Shown here: positions 27,823 to 39,979 of the stretch, in pieces | How positions within the stretch are numbered: the stretch's first letter is position 1 | Layout: each line of letters opens with the position of its first letter | Source of the DNA: Myxococcota bacterium | GTDB taxonomy: Bacteria > Myxococcota_A > UBA9160 > UBA6930 | Direction of reading: 5' to 3' | Assembly (NCBI GenBank): GCA_028277885.1 | Contig: JANQFK010000034.1 | Location: 62,001 to 126,000, forward strand | Length of the DNA stretch: 64,000 bases | Notes under the pieces: model-generated | The model's input: only the letters and a program-made list of their open reading frames with translations | What the model was told of the DNA's origin: nothing | Databases searched by the model: none | Position numbers and translations under genes: made by a program

Positions 27823-29250
27823 ATGCGCAGTAGTGTGATCTGGATCGCAGCGGCGTGCTTCGCGCTCGTCGCCACCGCCGGCCAAGCGGCGGACGTCGAG
27901 GAGCAGCTGCTGCAGATGCAGCAGAAGCTCAACCAGCTGGAGAGCCGTCTCGACGCCACCACCGACGAGCTCGAGGCTGCCAACGAGCGGGTCGAGCAGC
28001 AGCAGGAGCTCATCCAGAGCTCGGGCCTCGCGGATCCGCGCGGCGCCGACTCCTCGGGCCTGGCCTCCTTCCTCGAGTCCGTCGAGATGGGCGGCTGGGT
28101 GGCGGCGAGCTACCTGTACAACTTCAACGATCCCGACGGCGGCGCCCTGGGTGGCGCCAATACCACCACCGGCGGGTTCGCCTACCCGTTCCACCCGGAC
28201 GCCAACAGCTTCCAGCTCGACCAGCTCTGGTTCGAGCTCGAGAAGACGGTCAGCGAGGACAGCCGCGCCGGCTTCCGCGCCGACCTCCTGTACGGCAAGA
28301 CGGCCGAGTTCCTGTCGAACAGCCGGGGCGGAGTGCAGCTCGGGAACAGCGGTAGCGAGAACCAGCTCGAGCTCTACCAGGCCTACGTGCAGTACCTGGC
28401 GCCCATCGGCAACGGCGTGCACATCAAGGCAGGCAAGTTCGCCACGGTGATCGGCGCCGAGGTGGCCCAGTCGCCCTACAACTTCAACATCACCCGGGGC
28501 AGCGCCTACAACCTGTTCCAGCCCTTCACCCACACGGGTATCTTCGCCTCCATGGAGAACAACGGGGCGTCGGCGGGCATCGGCCTGGTGAACAGCAACA
28601 CGTCCACCATCGACGTCGACAACAACAACTTCAAGAGCGTCCTGTGGACCCTGGGCTACGGCCAGGACACCTGGTCGGCGAGCTTCAACGGCGTGTACGG
28701 GGCGAACGACGTCAACAACCCGCCGGGCGCCTCGGGTTCCAACGAGCGGGACAAGGACATGATCCTGAACCTGCTGGTGAGCTGGGATCCGACCGAGCAG
28801 TTCTCGGGCTACATCGACGCCACCTACCGCGAGACCGAGAACGTCTTCGGTCGCTTCGGTGGGCCGGCTTGTCCGACGTCGGGCACGGGTCTCGATACGA
28901 ACTGCGCCGACGCGGAGGGCTGGGGCATCTCGGCCGCCGGGCGCTACGCGCTCAACGATCGGACGGGCCTCTCGCTCCGGCTCGAGTACATCGAGGACAG
29001 CGACAGCTTCTACAGCGGCACCGCGACCTCGACGGCCGGCGAGGAGACCGAGCTCTTCTCGGTCACGGGCACCGTGGACTACGCGCTCACCGAGCAGCTC
29101 ATGCTGCGCGGCGAGGTGCGCTACGACACGGCAGACGTGGACACCGCCCCGACGGGCGCTCCGCCCAACTCGGACGACATCTTCTTTGCCGATGGCACGA
29201 ACCAGGACGACCAGTTCGTGGGCGCGTTGGAGCTGATCTACAGCTTCTAG
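27823..29250 (+). CDS. Outer-membrane beta-barrel porin
   Basis: 475 residues. A signal peptide ends at AGQA|A. Residues ~25-65 form a coiled-coil (LLQMQQKLNQLESRLDATTD), then an aromatic-alternating barrel (GWVAASYLYNFNDP, YVQYLAPIGNGVHIKAGKFA, YIDATYRETENVFG) closes with the terminal phenylalanine in ALELIYSF. This is the BBP2/OmpL-like porin type. The sigma-54 promoter and nearby glnB-glnA suggest induction under nitrogen limitation, perhaps for uptake of a nitrogen source. Its codon use is less extreme in GC than its neighbours. Confidence 0.88.
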   Translation: MRSSVIWIAAACFALVATAGQAADVEEQLLQMQQKLNQLESRLDATTDELEAANERVEQQQELIQSSGLADPRGADSSGLASFLESVEMGGWVAASYLYNFNDPDGGALGGANTTTGGFAYPFHPDANSFQLDQLWFELEKTVSEDSRAGFRADLLYGKTAEFLSNSRGGVQLGNSGSENQLELYQAYVQYLAPIGNGVHIKAGKFATVIGAEVAQSPYNFNITRGSAYNLFQPFTHTGIFASMENNGASAGIGLVNSNTSTIDVDNNNFKSVLWTLGYGQDTWSASFNGVYGANDVNNPPGASGSNERDKDMILNLLVSWDPTEQFSGYIDATYRETENVFGRFGGPACPTSGTGLDTNCADAEGWGISAAGRYALNDRTGLSLRLEYIEDSDSFYSGTATSTAGEETELFSVTGTVDYALTEQLMLRGEVRYDTADVDTAPTGAPPNSDDIFFADGTNQDDQFVGALELIYSF

Positions 29251-29274
29251 CCCCAGGAACGATCGAGACCACGG

Positions 29275-29302
29275 GGGCGCGGCGCCGCGGGGCGTCGCGC
29301 CC
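29275..29302 (+). terminator. Porin terminator hairpin
   Basis: GGGCGCG (29275-29281) pairs with CGCGCCC (29296-29302) around a 14-nt loop that is itself GC-rich. It is followed by TTCGTGCTTC, about 25 nt after the stop. Confidence 0.45.
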
Positions 29303-29399
29303 TTCGTGCTTCAGGGGGCTCGGCGGCGCGGGGTCGCACACGAACGAACCCAGTCCCGCTTCTCTCCTGCGGGAAGCACGCGACGACAAGCTCGCCGCT

Positions 29400-29687
29400 C
29401 TAGAGCCCGAGCTTCTCCATCTTGGTGTAGAGGGTGCGGCGCCCGATGCCGAGGGCGCGGGCGGCGGCGGCCCGGTTGCCGCGGCAGTCCCGCAGCGCCC
29501 GGGTGATGCGCCAGGCCTCGGCGAGGTCCACCCACTCCCGGAGCGAGCCCGATGCGGAAGGCTCGGGAGCCTGGCGCAGGAACTCGGCGAAGAGGGGGTC
29601 GACCCGCTCCTCCGTTGCCGGCGGAGCGGCGGGGGCCGAGTTGGTGGGGAGCGAGGGGGCGGCGGCGGTGTCGGCGGGAAGGGCCAT
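29400..29687 (-). CDS. Stand-alone Fis-type DNA-binding protein
   Basis: 95 residues. A disordered Ala/Pro-rich N-terminus is followed by a Fis/NtrC C-terminal HTH (EAWRITRALRDCRGNRAAAA then RALGIGRRTLYTKMEKLGL). The receiver and AAA+ domains of NtrC are missing, so it cannot itself activate sigma-54 RNA polymerase. It could compete for, or assist binding at, enhancer sites. It is divergent from glnB across a 325-bp spacer that holds a sigma-54 promoter. AAGGGG precedes the ATG. Confidence 0.82.
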   Translation of the reverse strand: MALPADTAAAPSLPTNSAPAAPPATEERVDPLFAEFLRQAPEPSASGSLREWVDLAEAWRITRALRDCRGNRAAAARALGIGRRTLYTKMEKLGL

Positions 29688-30351
<664 letters not shown>

Positions 30352-30436
30352 GCCGGAGGGTCGGACACCGAAGCCGCGCCCGGGCTCGTCGTCCGGCGCG
30401 GGAAACCCCCAGACGATTCGAGAGGAACCTCACGAA

Positions 30437-31852
<1,416 letters not shown>

Positions 31853-31887
31853 GCGCTTCGCACCCTACACTGGGGCGAGAGGTCCGA

Positions 31888-31921
31888 GGGGCCCCGCGGA
31901 TCCGATCCGCGGGGCCCTTTT
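31888..31921 (+). terminator. Intrinsic terminator of glnA
   Basis: An 11-bp stem GGGCCCCGCGG / CCGCGGGGCCC with a 7-nt loop followed by TTTT, 37 nt after the glnA stop. This is the only classical stem plus T-tract terminator in the window. Confidence 0.9.
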
Positions 31922-31959
31922 CTCGTCGGCGGCTTCTCCCGTCGTCGCCTGGAGGCTCG

Positions 31960-33354
31960 ATGAACGCGTGGGGATCCCTCGGCCGCGGGCTCGCCCTGGT
32001 GCTCGCCGCAGCCTCGATGCTGCTGCCGGGCTGCCGGGGCGCTCCGGCCCGCCCCGACGTGGTGCTCGTCACCCTCGACACCACCCGGGCCGACCACCTG
32101 GGCGCCTACGGGTACGCGCGCGGGACGACGCCGCACCTCGACCGCCTGGCCGGCGAGGGCGTGGTCTACCGGCGCGCCTGGTCGACGGCGTCCTGGACCC
32201 TGCCCGCCCACGCCTCGATCTTCACCGGCAAGCATCCGACGAGCCACGGGGCGGTGTTCGACGCCACCGGCGGCGCCGCGACCCTCGGCGAGGTGCTGCC
32301 GGGCAAGATCTACCGCCGCATCAAGGCGAACCGCCTCGGGGAGGCGGAGACCACCCTGGCGGAGCTGCTGCGCGAGGCGGGCTACGAGACCGGCGCCTTC
32401 GTGGGCGGGCCCTGGATGTCGCCCGAGTTCGGCCTGCTCCAGGGCTACGCGCACCAGGACGCGGACGTCCGCACGCTCGGGGGCCGGCCCGCGGATCGGC
32501 TCACGGACCGCGCCATCGACTGGCTGCGGGCCCAGCCCCGGGAGCGGCCGGTCCACCTGCTGGTGAACTACTTCGATCCCCACCGGCCCTACCACCCGCC
32601 GCCCGGCTACGACGACCTCCCCCACGCCCGGACCCCCATGACGGTGAAGGACCTCGAGGTGTTCCGTGGCAAGCCCATCACGGCGCGCCAGCGCGCTGCC
32701 CTGGTGGACCGCTACGACGGCGAGATCCGCTTCATGGACCACCACCTCGGCCGGCTCCTCGAGGCGCTCCGCGAGCTGGGGCGCTGGGAGGACGCCCTCG
32801 TCGTCGTGGTCGCGGACCACGGGGAGTCGTTCGGCGAGCACAACCTGATGGAGCACGCCCGCTGGCTCTACGAGGAGGTGCTGCGCGTGCCCCTCATCGT
32901 GCGCTTCCCCGGCGGCCGCGACGCCGGCCGCGTGCGCGAGGACCCGGTCTCCGTCGTGGACCTGCTCCCGCTGGTGGCGCGGGAGGTGGGCCTGGCCCTG
33001 CCCGAAGGCGTCGAGGGGCGGCCCGTCGGCGAGCGCGAGCTGGTGGTGGCCGAGTCCTTCCGGGACGCGCTGGCGATCCGGATCCTCGGCCCCCGCTTCG
33101 ACCGCGATCTCGTGAGCGGCATCCGCTGGCCCTGGAAGCTCATCGTCTCGGACAGAGGCAAGGCGGAGCTCTACCGCCTGGACCGGGACCCGGGCGAGCG
33201 CGTCGACCTGGCCGACGGCGAGGCCGAGCGCGCGCTGCTCGCCGAGCTCGAGCGGGCGCGGTCGGGGTTCCGGCCGCCCGCGCGCGCGGCGGCGCCCGAG
33301 GCGGTGAGCCCCGAGACCCGCGAGCGCCTGCGGGAGCTCGGGTACATCGAGTGA
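31960..33354 (+). CDS. Sulfatase/alkaline-phosphatase-fold lipoprotein
   Basis: 464 residues. The lipobox LLPGC predicts a lipoprotein. The metallo-hydrolase core includes VVLVTLDTTRADHLGAYGY, then SWTLPAHASIFTGKHP and VVADHGESFGEHNLMEHARW. In true sulfatases the nucleophile is the formylglycine made from CxPxR. Here the aligned residues are TLPAH, so no formylglycine can form. Threonine may act as nucleophile, as in phosphoethanolamine transferase-like members. A phosphodiesterase or transferase acting on envelope lipid is possible. The substrate is unknown. GGAGG lies 4 nt before the ATG. Confidence 0.85.
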   Translation: MNAWGSLGRGLALVLAAASMLLPGCRGAPARPDVVLVTLDTTRADHLGAYGYARGTTPHLDRLAGEGVVYRRAWSTASWTLPAHASIFTGKHPTSHGAVFDATGGAATLGEVLPGKIYRRIKANRLGEAETTLAELLREAGYETGAFVGGPWMSPEFGLLQGYAHQDADVRTLGGRPADRLTDRAIDWLRAQPRERPVHLLVNYFDPHRPYHPPPGYDDLPHARTPMTVKDLEVFRGKPITARQRAALVDRYDGEIRFMDHHLGRLLEALRELGRWEDALVVVVADHGESFGEHNLMEHARWLYEEVLRVPLIVRFPGGRDAGRVREDPVSVVDLLPLVAREVGLALPEGVEGRPVGERELVVAESFRDALAIRILGPRFDRDLVSGIRWPWKLIVSDRGKAELYRLDRDPGERVDLADGEAERALLAELERARSGFRPPARAAAPEAVSPETRERLRELGYIE

Positions 33355-33409
33355 GCGTGCCCTTTTTCGCTCGCAGCGGGGCCCCCGCCCGGTAGAATCC
33401 GCCTTCTCC

Positions 33410-34729
33410 ATGGCGACCCGGACCCTGCGCAGGGGTGTCAAGCTCGGCAAGTACCGCCTCGAGGGGCGGCTCGGGAAGGGCGCGTTCGCGGACGTGTGGA
33501 AGGCCCGGGACACGGTCGAGAACCGCGTCGTGGCCCTCAAGCTGGCGCTCCCGGAGCTGGTGGAGGAGTGGGGCCGCGAGGCGATCGAGCACGAGGCGCG
33601 CATCGCCGCCCGGCTCCACCACCCCAACATCGTGGCGATCCGCAACGCCGACTGGATCGACGGCTGGTTCGCCATCGCGACGGAGCTGGCCGAGCGCAGC
33701 CTCGACGAGTACCCGGGCGCCCGCCGCTCGGGTCGCGTCGCCCTGGGGGTGATCCGGGACGTTGCCGCCGGCCTCGCCCACGCCCACTCCCAGCGCGTGC
33801 TGCACCGGGACGTGAAGCCCGACAACGTCCTGATCTTCCCGGACGGCCGCGCCGCCCTCACCGATTTCGGGGTCTCGCGCTTCGCCAAGGCGGCGAGCGC
33901 CGCCTACACCGAGGCCGGCACCATCGGCTACATGGCGCCGGAGCAGGCCTACGGCCGGCCGCGCCTCACCTCGGACGTCTTCTCCCTCGGCCTGATCGCC
34001 TACCAGATCCTCACCGGCGTGCTGCCCACCTGGCCCTTCGAGTGGCCGCCGGACCGCTACGACCGCTTCTGCGCCAAGGTGCCCGAGCGCCTGCGCCCGG
34101 TGCTGAAGAAGGCGGCCGCCTTCGATCCGCGGCATCGCTACGTGGACGCCGTGGCGCTCCACCGCGCCCTCGAGGCCGCCTTCGAGCGCATCGAGGAGCC
34201 GCGCCCGGTGCGTCGCCGCCCCACGCGGCGCAAGCGCAAGCCCGCCCCCTCCCCCCTCGCCGTCGCCCAGGAGATGTTCCGGCGCCGCCACGGCAGCCAG
34301 CTCGGCATGCGCTACTGCTGCTACAAGTGCGAGGGGCCCATCGCCGAGGAGATGTCCCACTGCCCCTGGTGCGGCACCGCGGACAACTCCTTCCGCGAGA
34401 TCACGCGCTACCCGCTGGTGTGCCCCGAGTGCGAGCGCGGCGTGCTGGGCGAGTGGACCGCCTGCCCGTGGTGCTACGCGGGCCGCCTGGCGGGCAACGG
34501 CCGCGCGCCGCGCCCCGACGCCCGGGCGGAGCGCCGCTGCCCGCGGCGCGGCTGCCCCGGCGAGCTGCGCCCCTTCATGCGCTACTGCCCGGTGTGCAAG
34601 CAGAAGGTGCGCCGGGTGTGGTCCCACCCCGACCTGCCGGACCGCTGCAAGCGCTGCCGCGGCCCGGTCTCCCACGAGTCCTTCCGCTTCTGCCCCTGGT
34701 GCGGGCGTCGGGAGCTGCGGGTCTTCTAG
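33410..34729 (+). CDS. Ser/Thr protein kinase with four C-terminal zinc ribbons
   Basis: 439 residues. Kinase domain ~12-265: glycine loop GRLGKGAFADVW, lysine in VALKLA, catalytic loop HRDVKPDNV, DFGVS and MAPEQ. An Arg/Lys-rich linker (RRRPTRRKRKP) is followed by four CxxC pairs-of-pairs, for example CYKCEG with CPWCGT, CPECER with CPWCYA, CKRCRG with CPWCGR. No transmembrane segment is seen, so it is cytoplasmic. The ribbons may bind nucleic acid, ribosomes or a partner. It converges with a PP2C phosphatase with a 4-bp overlap. A TAGAAT box ends 11 nt before the ATG. Confidence 0.92.
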   Translation: MATRTLRRGVKLGKYRLEGRLGKGAFADVWKARDTVENRVVALKLALPELVEEWGREAIEHEARIAARLHHPNIVAIRNADWIDGWFAIATELAERSLDEYPGARRSGRVALGVIRDVAAGLAHAHSQRVLHRDVKPDNVLIFPDGRAALTDFGVSRFAKAASAAYTEAGTIGYMAPEQAYGRPRLTSDVFSLGLIAYQILTGVLPTWPFEWPPDRYDRFCAKVPERLRPVLKKAAAFDPRHRYVDAVALHRALEAAFERIEEPRPVRRRPTRRKRKPAPSPLAVAQEMFRRRHGSQLGMRYCCYKCEGPIAEEMSHCPWCGTADNSFREITRYPLVCPECERGVLGEWTACPWCYAGRLAGNGRAPRPDARAERRCPRRGCPGELRPFMRYCPVCKQKVRRVWSHPDLPDRCKRCRGPVSHESFRFCPWCGRRELRVF

Positions 34730-35550
34730 GCGCCCGCCGGGTCCGGCCGGTAGAGCACGAAGGTGCAGTCGTCGGGCTTCGAGGGGGCGCCGTCGCGGGG
34801 CTCGAGCATGCGCCGGCGCGCCGCGCCCGCGAGCTCCTCGGCGACGCGCTCGAGGGGGCCGCTGCGGATGGTGTCGACGATCTCGTGGAGGCCCAGGTTG
34901 TCGAGCAGCCCGTCGCTGGCCAGCAGCACCGTGTCCCGGGCGCGCAGGCGCCGCGGGCTGCCGACCTCGATGCGCATGTCCGGCGAGCCGACCAGGTTGG
35001 AGACGATGTGGCGGTGCTCGTGGTGGAGCGCCTCCTCCTCGTCGATCACGCCCGCCTCCACCGCGTAGCCCACGGGCGAGTGCATCACGGTCTGGAGCTT
35101 GAGCTTGCCGCGCTGCCCCACCACCAGGATGCCCGAGTCGCCGACGTGGAAGGGGCGCAGGCGTCCGTCGGCGAGCTCCGCCACGGCGAGGGTGGTGCCG
35201 GCGCCGAGGCCGAGGTCGAGGATGCGCCGGTTGGCCTGCTCGAAGCCGTCCAGGATGGCGGCGCGCAGCGAGGCCTCGTCGGCGCCCGCGGCGCCGACGC
35301 TCTCGTGCAGGCAGCCCAGCGCCGTGGCCGAGGCGGTGGCGCCGGCGGGCCGGCCCCCCATGCCGTCCGCCACCACCAGCACGCCGCGCCCTCCGGCGGC
35401 GGGCAGCAGGGCGGCGCCGTCCTCGTTGGGCCCGTCCTTGTCGGGGCTGCGCACCGAGAAGAGGGCGGCGCGGCCACCGGCCAGGGGGACGAGGCGCGCC
35501 TCCTCCATCTCCTCGTCGCTGGCGATCAGCGCCTCGTCGGGGTCGGCCAC
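34726..35550 (-). CDS. PP2C-family protein phosphatase
   Basis: 274 residues. The PPM motifs are all present: SPDKDGPNEDG, VVADGMGG, GTTLAVAEL, HVGDSG, LLASDGLLDNL and PDDCTFVLY, giving the aspartates for two Mn2+/Mg2+. It removes phosphate from Ser/Thr and is the probable antagonist of the convergent kinase. The start is GTG at 35550, just downstream of dapB on the same strand, so it may be expressed as the tail of the argH-dapB operon. Confidence 0.93.
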   Translation of the reverse strand: MADPDEALIASDEEMEEARLVPLAGGRAALFSVRSPDKDGPNEDGAALLPAAGGRGVLVVADGMGGRPAGATASATALGCLHESVGAAGADEASLRAAILDGFEQANRRILDLGLGAGTTLAVAELADGRLRPFHVGDSGILVVGQRGKLKLQTVMHSPVGYAVEAGVIDEEEALHHEHRHIVSNLVGSPDMRIEVGSPRRLRARDTVLLASDGLLDNLGLHEIVDTIRSGPLERVAEELAGAARRRMLEPRDGAPSKPDDCTFVLYRPDPAGA

Positions 35551-35558
35551 GGGCGGAG

Positions 35559-36353
35559 CTAGTCCCGCAGGCCCAGGACCTGCTCCATGTCGTAGAGGCC
35601 GGGCTCGCGATCCAGCAGCCAGAGCGCGGCGCGCACGGCGCCGCGGGCGAAGTGGTCGCGGGTGCCCGAGCGGTGCGCCAGCTCGAGGCGCTCGCCCCCG
35701 CCCAGGAAGAGCAGGGTGTGCTCGCCCGGGTTGTCGCCGCCGCGCAGGGTCTGGATCCCGATGGCGCCCTCGGGCCGCGCCCCGGTTTCGCCCTCGCGGG
35801 TCAGCACGGCGTGGTCCTCGAGCCGCTGGCGGCGGCCCTCGGCCACGGCGGCGCCCAGGCGCAGCGCGGTGCCGCTCGGCGCGTCGCGCTTGGCGGCGTG
35901 GTGGAGCTCGACGATCTCGGCGTCGTAGGCCGGGCCGAGCAGCTCGGCGGCCCGGCGCGCCAGGTGGAACAGCACGTTCACGGCGACGGAGAAGTTCGCC
36001 GCCACGAGGATGGGGAGGCGCTTGGCGAGCACCTCGATCTCCTCGCGCTCGGCCGGCGCGAAGCCCGTGGTCCCCACCACGCAGGGCACCCGGGCGTCCG
36101 CGGCCCGGCGCAGCAGCTCGAGGGTGGCGGCCGGCGAGGCGAACGCGATGGCGACGTCGCAGGCTTCCAGCGCCGAGCCCACGTCGTCGCCCAGCCGCAC
36201 CCCCGGCGCGACCTCGACGCCGAGGTCCGGGTGGCTCGGCGCCTCCAGGGCCGCGCCGAGCGCCAGGGCGGGCTCGTCCTCCAGGGCGGCGCGCACCCGC
36301 TCGCCCATGCGCCCGAGGGCGCCGAACACGGCCGCCCGGCGCGGCGCGCTCAA
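35559..36353 (-). CDS. dapB: 4-hydroxy-tetrahydrodipicolinate reductase
   Basis: 264 residues. The Rossmann motif VFGALGRMGERV, GTTGF, and the family signature HHAAKRDAPSGTAL with catalytic histidine and lysine are present, ending with the C-terminal DHFARGAVRAALWL. It reduces hydroxytetrahydrodipicolinate with NAD(P)H in lysine and diaminopimelate synthesis. The start is TTG at 36353, overlapping the dapA stop as TTGA. AGGAG lies 11 nt upstream. Confidence 0.95.
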   Translation of the reverse strand: MSAPRRAAVFGALGRMGERVRAALEDEPALALGAALEAPSHPDLGVEVAPGVRLGDDVGSALEACDVAIAFASPAATLELLRRAADARVPCVVGTTGFAPAEREEIEVLAKRLPILVAANFSVAVNVLFHLARRAAELLGPAYDAEIVELHHAAKRDAPSGTALRLGAAVAEGRRQRLEDHAVLTREGETGARPEGAIGIQTLRGGDNPGEHTLLFLGGGERLELAHRSGTRDHFARGAVRAALWLLDREPGLYDMEQVLGLRD

Positions 36354-37222
36354 AGCAGCCCGTACTCCTTGAGCACCGCCTGGAGCCGCTCCCGGTTGGG
36401 CGGCGAGATGGGCGTGAGGGGCAGGCGGATCTCCTCGAACACCAGCCCCCGCAGCGCCAGCGCGGTCTTCACGGGAATCGGGTTCGACTCGCAGAAGAGC
36501 GCGTCCATGAGGGGCAGCAGGCGCAGGTAGCTCTCGCGGGCGCGGTCGAGGTCGCCGGAGCGGTAGGCGCGCACCAGCTCCACCATGTCGGCGGGGGCGA
36601 CGTTCGAGGTGGTCGAGATGACGCCGCGGCCGCCGAGGCACAGGATCGGCAGGGTGGCCCAGTCGTCCCCCGAGAGGATCACGAAGTCGTCCGGGCAGGC
36701 GAGCACGCTCTGGGCGATCTGGTGCAGGTCGCCACAGCTCTCCTTCACCCCCACCACCTGCTCGATCTCGGCCAGCCGGGCCAGGGTGGAGGGCAGCAGG
36801 TTGGAGGCGGTGCGGCCCGGGACGTTGTAGGCCAGCAGCGGGAAGGCGGTCTCCCGGGCGATGGTGGCGTAGTGCTCGACCACGCCCTCCTGGGTGGGCT
36901 TGTTGTAGTAGGGCGAGATCAGCAGCGCGCCGTCGGCGCCGGCCTCCTTGGCGTGGGAGGTCAGCTCGAGGGCCTCGTGGGTGTTGTTCGACCCGGTGCC
37001 GGCCACCACCGGGACCCGGCCCCGGGCGGCCGCCACCACCACCTCGATGACGCGGCGGTGCTCGGCGTGGGAGAGGGTGGCGGCCTCCCCGGTGGAGCCG
37101 CAGGGCACCAGGCCGTCCACCCCGGCGGAGACCTGGAGCTCCACCAGCTCGTGGAGGGCGCGCTCGTCGACGGCACCGTCCCGGAACGGGGTGACGAGCG
37201 CAGTGAGGACTCCCTCGAACAC
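36350..37222 (-). CDS. dapA: 4-hydroxy-tetrahydrodipicolinate synthase
   Basis: 290 residues, typical length. VPCGSTGEAATLSHAEH, YNKPTQEG, the catalytic tyrosine in YNVPGRT and the Schiff-base lysine in VGVKESCGD are all canonical. It condenses pyruvate with aspartate semialdehyde, the first committed step to diaminopimelate. It lies 2 nt after dapF and overlaps dapB. Compare the non-canonical paralogue at 12.7 kb. Confidence 0.97.
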   Translation of the reverse strand: MFEGVLTALVTPFRDGAVDERALHELVELQVSAGVDGLVPCGSTGEAATLSHAEHRRVIEVVVAAARGRVPVVAGTGSNNTHEALELTSHAKEAGADGALLISPYYNKPTQEGVVEHYATIARETAFPLLAYNVPGRTASNLLPSTLARLAEIEQVVGVKESCGDLHQIAQSVLACPDDFVILSGDDWATLPILCLGGRGVISTTSNVAPADMVELVRAYRSGDLDRARESYLRLLPLMDALFCESNPIPVKTALALRGLVFEEIRLPLTPISPPNRERLQAVLKEYGLL

Positions 37223-37224
37223 CG

Positions 37225-38085
37225 CTACCCCTCCTCGATCTCGACGCGGCCGGTGAAGACCTCGGCGGCGGGCCCCGTCATGATCACGCTCGCGTCGCCT
37301 CCCGGCCAGTCGATCTCGAGCTCGCCGCCGCGCAGCTCGATGGTGACGCGGCGGTCCGTGAGCCCGCGCAGCATCGCGGTGACCGCCACCGCGCAGGCCC
37401 CGCTCCCGCAGGCCAGGGTCTCGCCCACGCCGCGCTCCCAGGTGCGTTGACGCAGCCGGTCCCGCGTCAAGAGCTGCACGAACTCCACGTTGACGCGGTT
37501 CGGGAAGGCGTCGTGGTGCTCCAGCACCGGGCCGAGCTCGGCCACGGGTGCGTCATCGACGTCGTCCACCATCACCACGGCGTGGGGATTTCCCATGGAG
37601 GCGCTGCTCACGGCGAGGGTCCGGCCCGCCACCTCGAGGGGCGCGTCGAGGGCCGGGTCGTCCTCGCCGCCGTCCGGCGAGCGCAGCCGGGTCGGAACCT
37701 TGGCGGGCGTCAGCACCGGGGGGCCCATGTCGACCGCCACCCGGTCGTCCCCCAGCCAGCGCGGCTTCACCACCCCGCCCAGGGTCTCGACGCGGATCTC
37801 CTCGCGGTCCGTGAGCCCCCGGTCGCGCAGGTACTTGAAGAAGGCGCGGATGCCGTTGCCGCACATCTCCACCTGGCCGCCCTCGGCGTTGTGGATGTCC
37901 ATGCGGAAGTCCGCGACCCGGGAGGCGCGCAGCACCAGCAGCTGGTCGAAGCCGATGCCCCGCTGCCGGTCCGAGAAGCGCCGCGCGAAGCTGTCCATGG
38001 CGGGCAGCTCGGAGCCCAGCCCGTCGAGCACGACGAAGTCGTTCCCGGCGCCGTGCATCTTGGTGAACTTGATGGTGCGCGTCAT
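37225..38085 (-). CDS. dapF: Diaminopimelate epimerase
   Basis: 286 residues. The two catalytic cysteines are in MCGNGIRAF and LACGSGACAV. KMHGAGNDFVVLDG opens the protein. It converts LL- to meso-diaminopimelate for peptidoglycan and lysine. The ATG overlaps the upstream lipoprotein stop as ATGA. In many deltaproteobacterial operons lysA lies between the LptM gene and dapF. It is absent here. Confidence 0.96.
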   Translation of the reverse strand: MTRTIKFTKMHGAGNDFVVLDGLGSELPAMDSFARRFSDRQRGIGFDQLLVLRASRVADFRMDIHNAEGGQVEMCGNGIRAFFKYLRDRGLTDREEIRVETLGGVVKPRWLGDDRVAVDMGPPVLTPAKVPTRLRSPDGGEDDPALDAPLEVAGRTLAVSSASMGNPHAVVMVDDVDDAPVAELGPVLEHHDAFPNRVNVEFVQLLTRDRLRQRTWERGVGETLACGSGACAVAVTAMLRGLTDRRVTIELRGGELEIDWPGGDASVIMTGPAAEVFTGRVEIEEG

Positions 38086-38296
38086 GGACGGGTCCCCGGG
38101 GCGCCGGCCTCGGGCTCGCCGCGCTCCTGCTCGGAGCGCTCCTCCGGAGCCGAGGCCTCCCCAGCGGAGGGCGCGGGAGCGGCCTCGGGCCCCGCCGGCG
38201 CGATCCTCTGCGGCGGACCGTACTTCCCACAGCCCGCGCCAGCCAGCAGGAGCCCGGCCAGCCCGGCCGCCAGTGCGACGCGCGGCGCGGCTCGAC

Positions 38297-38300
<4 letters not shown>
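38082..38300 (-). CDS. lptM: Small LptM/YifL-like lipoprotein
   Basis: 72 residues. The signal peptide ends in a lipobox, GLLLAGAGC, directly followed by GKYGPPQRI, matching the CGxxGPL/P motif of LptM. LptM assists disulfide maturation of the LPS translocon LptD. The C-terminal part is Pro/Glu-rich. GTG start overlapping the argH stop as GTGA, and overlap with dapF. The argH-lptM-dapF order is a recognised Proteobacterial arrangement. Confidence 0.8.
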
Positions 38301-39727
<1,427 letters not shown>

Positions 39728-39902
39728 GGGGGACAACGTAACAGACCCGAGGCTCTCGGAAGCACGCAGCCGTCCCCCCGGTACACCTCTTCCGAGGGCC
39801 TCGCCGCAGAAGGGCCGCGCGGCCCGCCGAAGGCGGGCAGCGCGCCCCCGGGCAACACGCAGCGGCCACGCAACACCGCAAGGCCGTCCCAACCGCCGCG
39901 CA

Positions 39903-39942
39903 GCGCCGGCCCGCCTACGGCGGGCTGGCGCGAAGTCCAGAA
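39903..39942 (+). repeat. Repeat-family terminus upstream of PBP1B
   Basis: A 13-bp stem (39903-39915 with 39919-39931, one G-T pair, loop TAC) flows directly into GCGAAGTCCAGAA (39930-39942). Further left (about 39797-39850), AGAAGGGCCGCGCGGCCCGC and a GCCCGCC-GAA-GGCGGGC hairpin are near-identical to about 62030-62080. Most of the 252-bp argH/PBP spacer is therefore one repeat copy. Confidence 0.65.
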
Positions 39943-39979
39943 ACCTGGCGAGAATTCTCGCCTTTGCCAGCCTGTCGGC

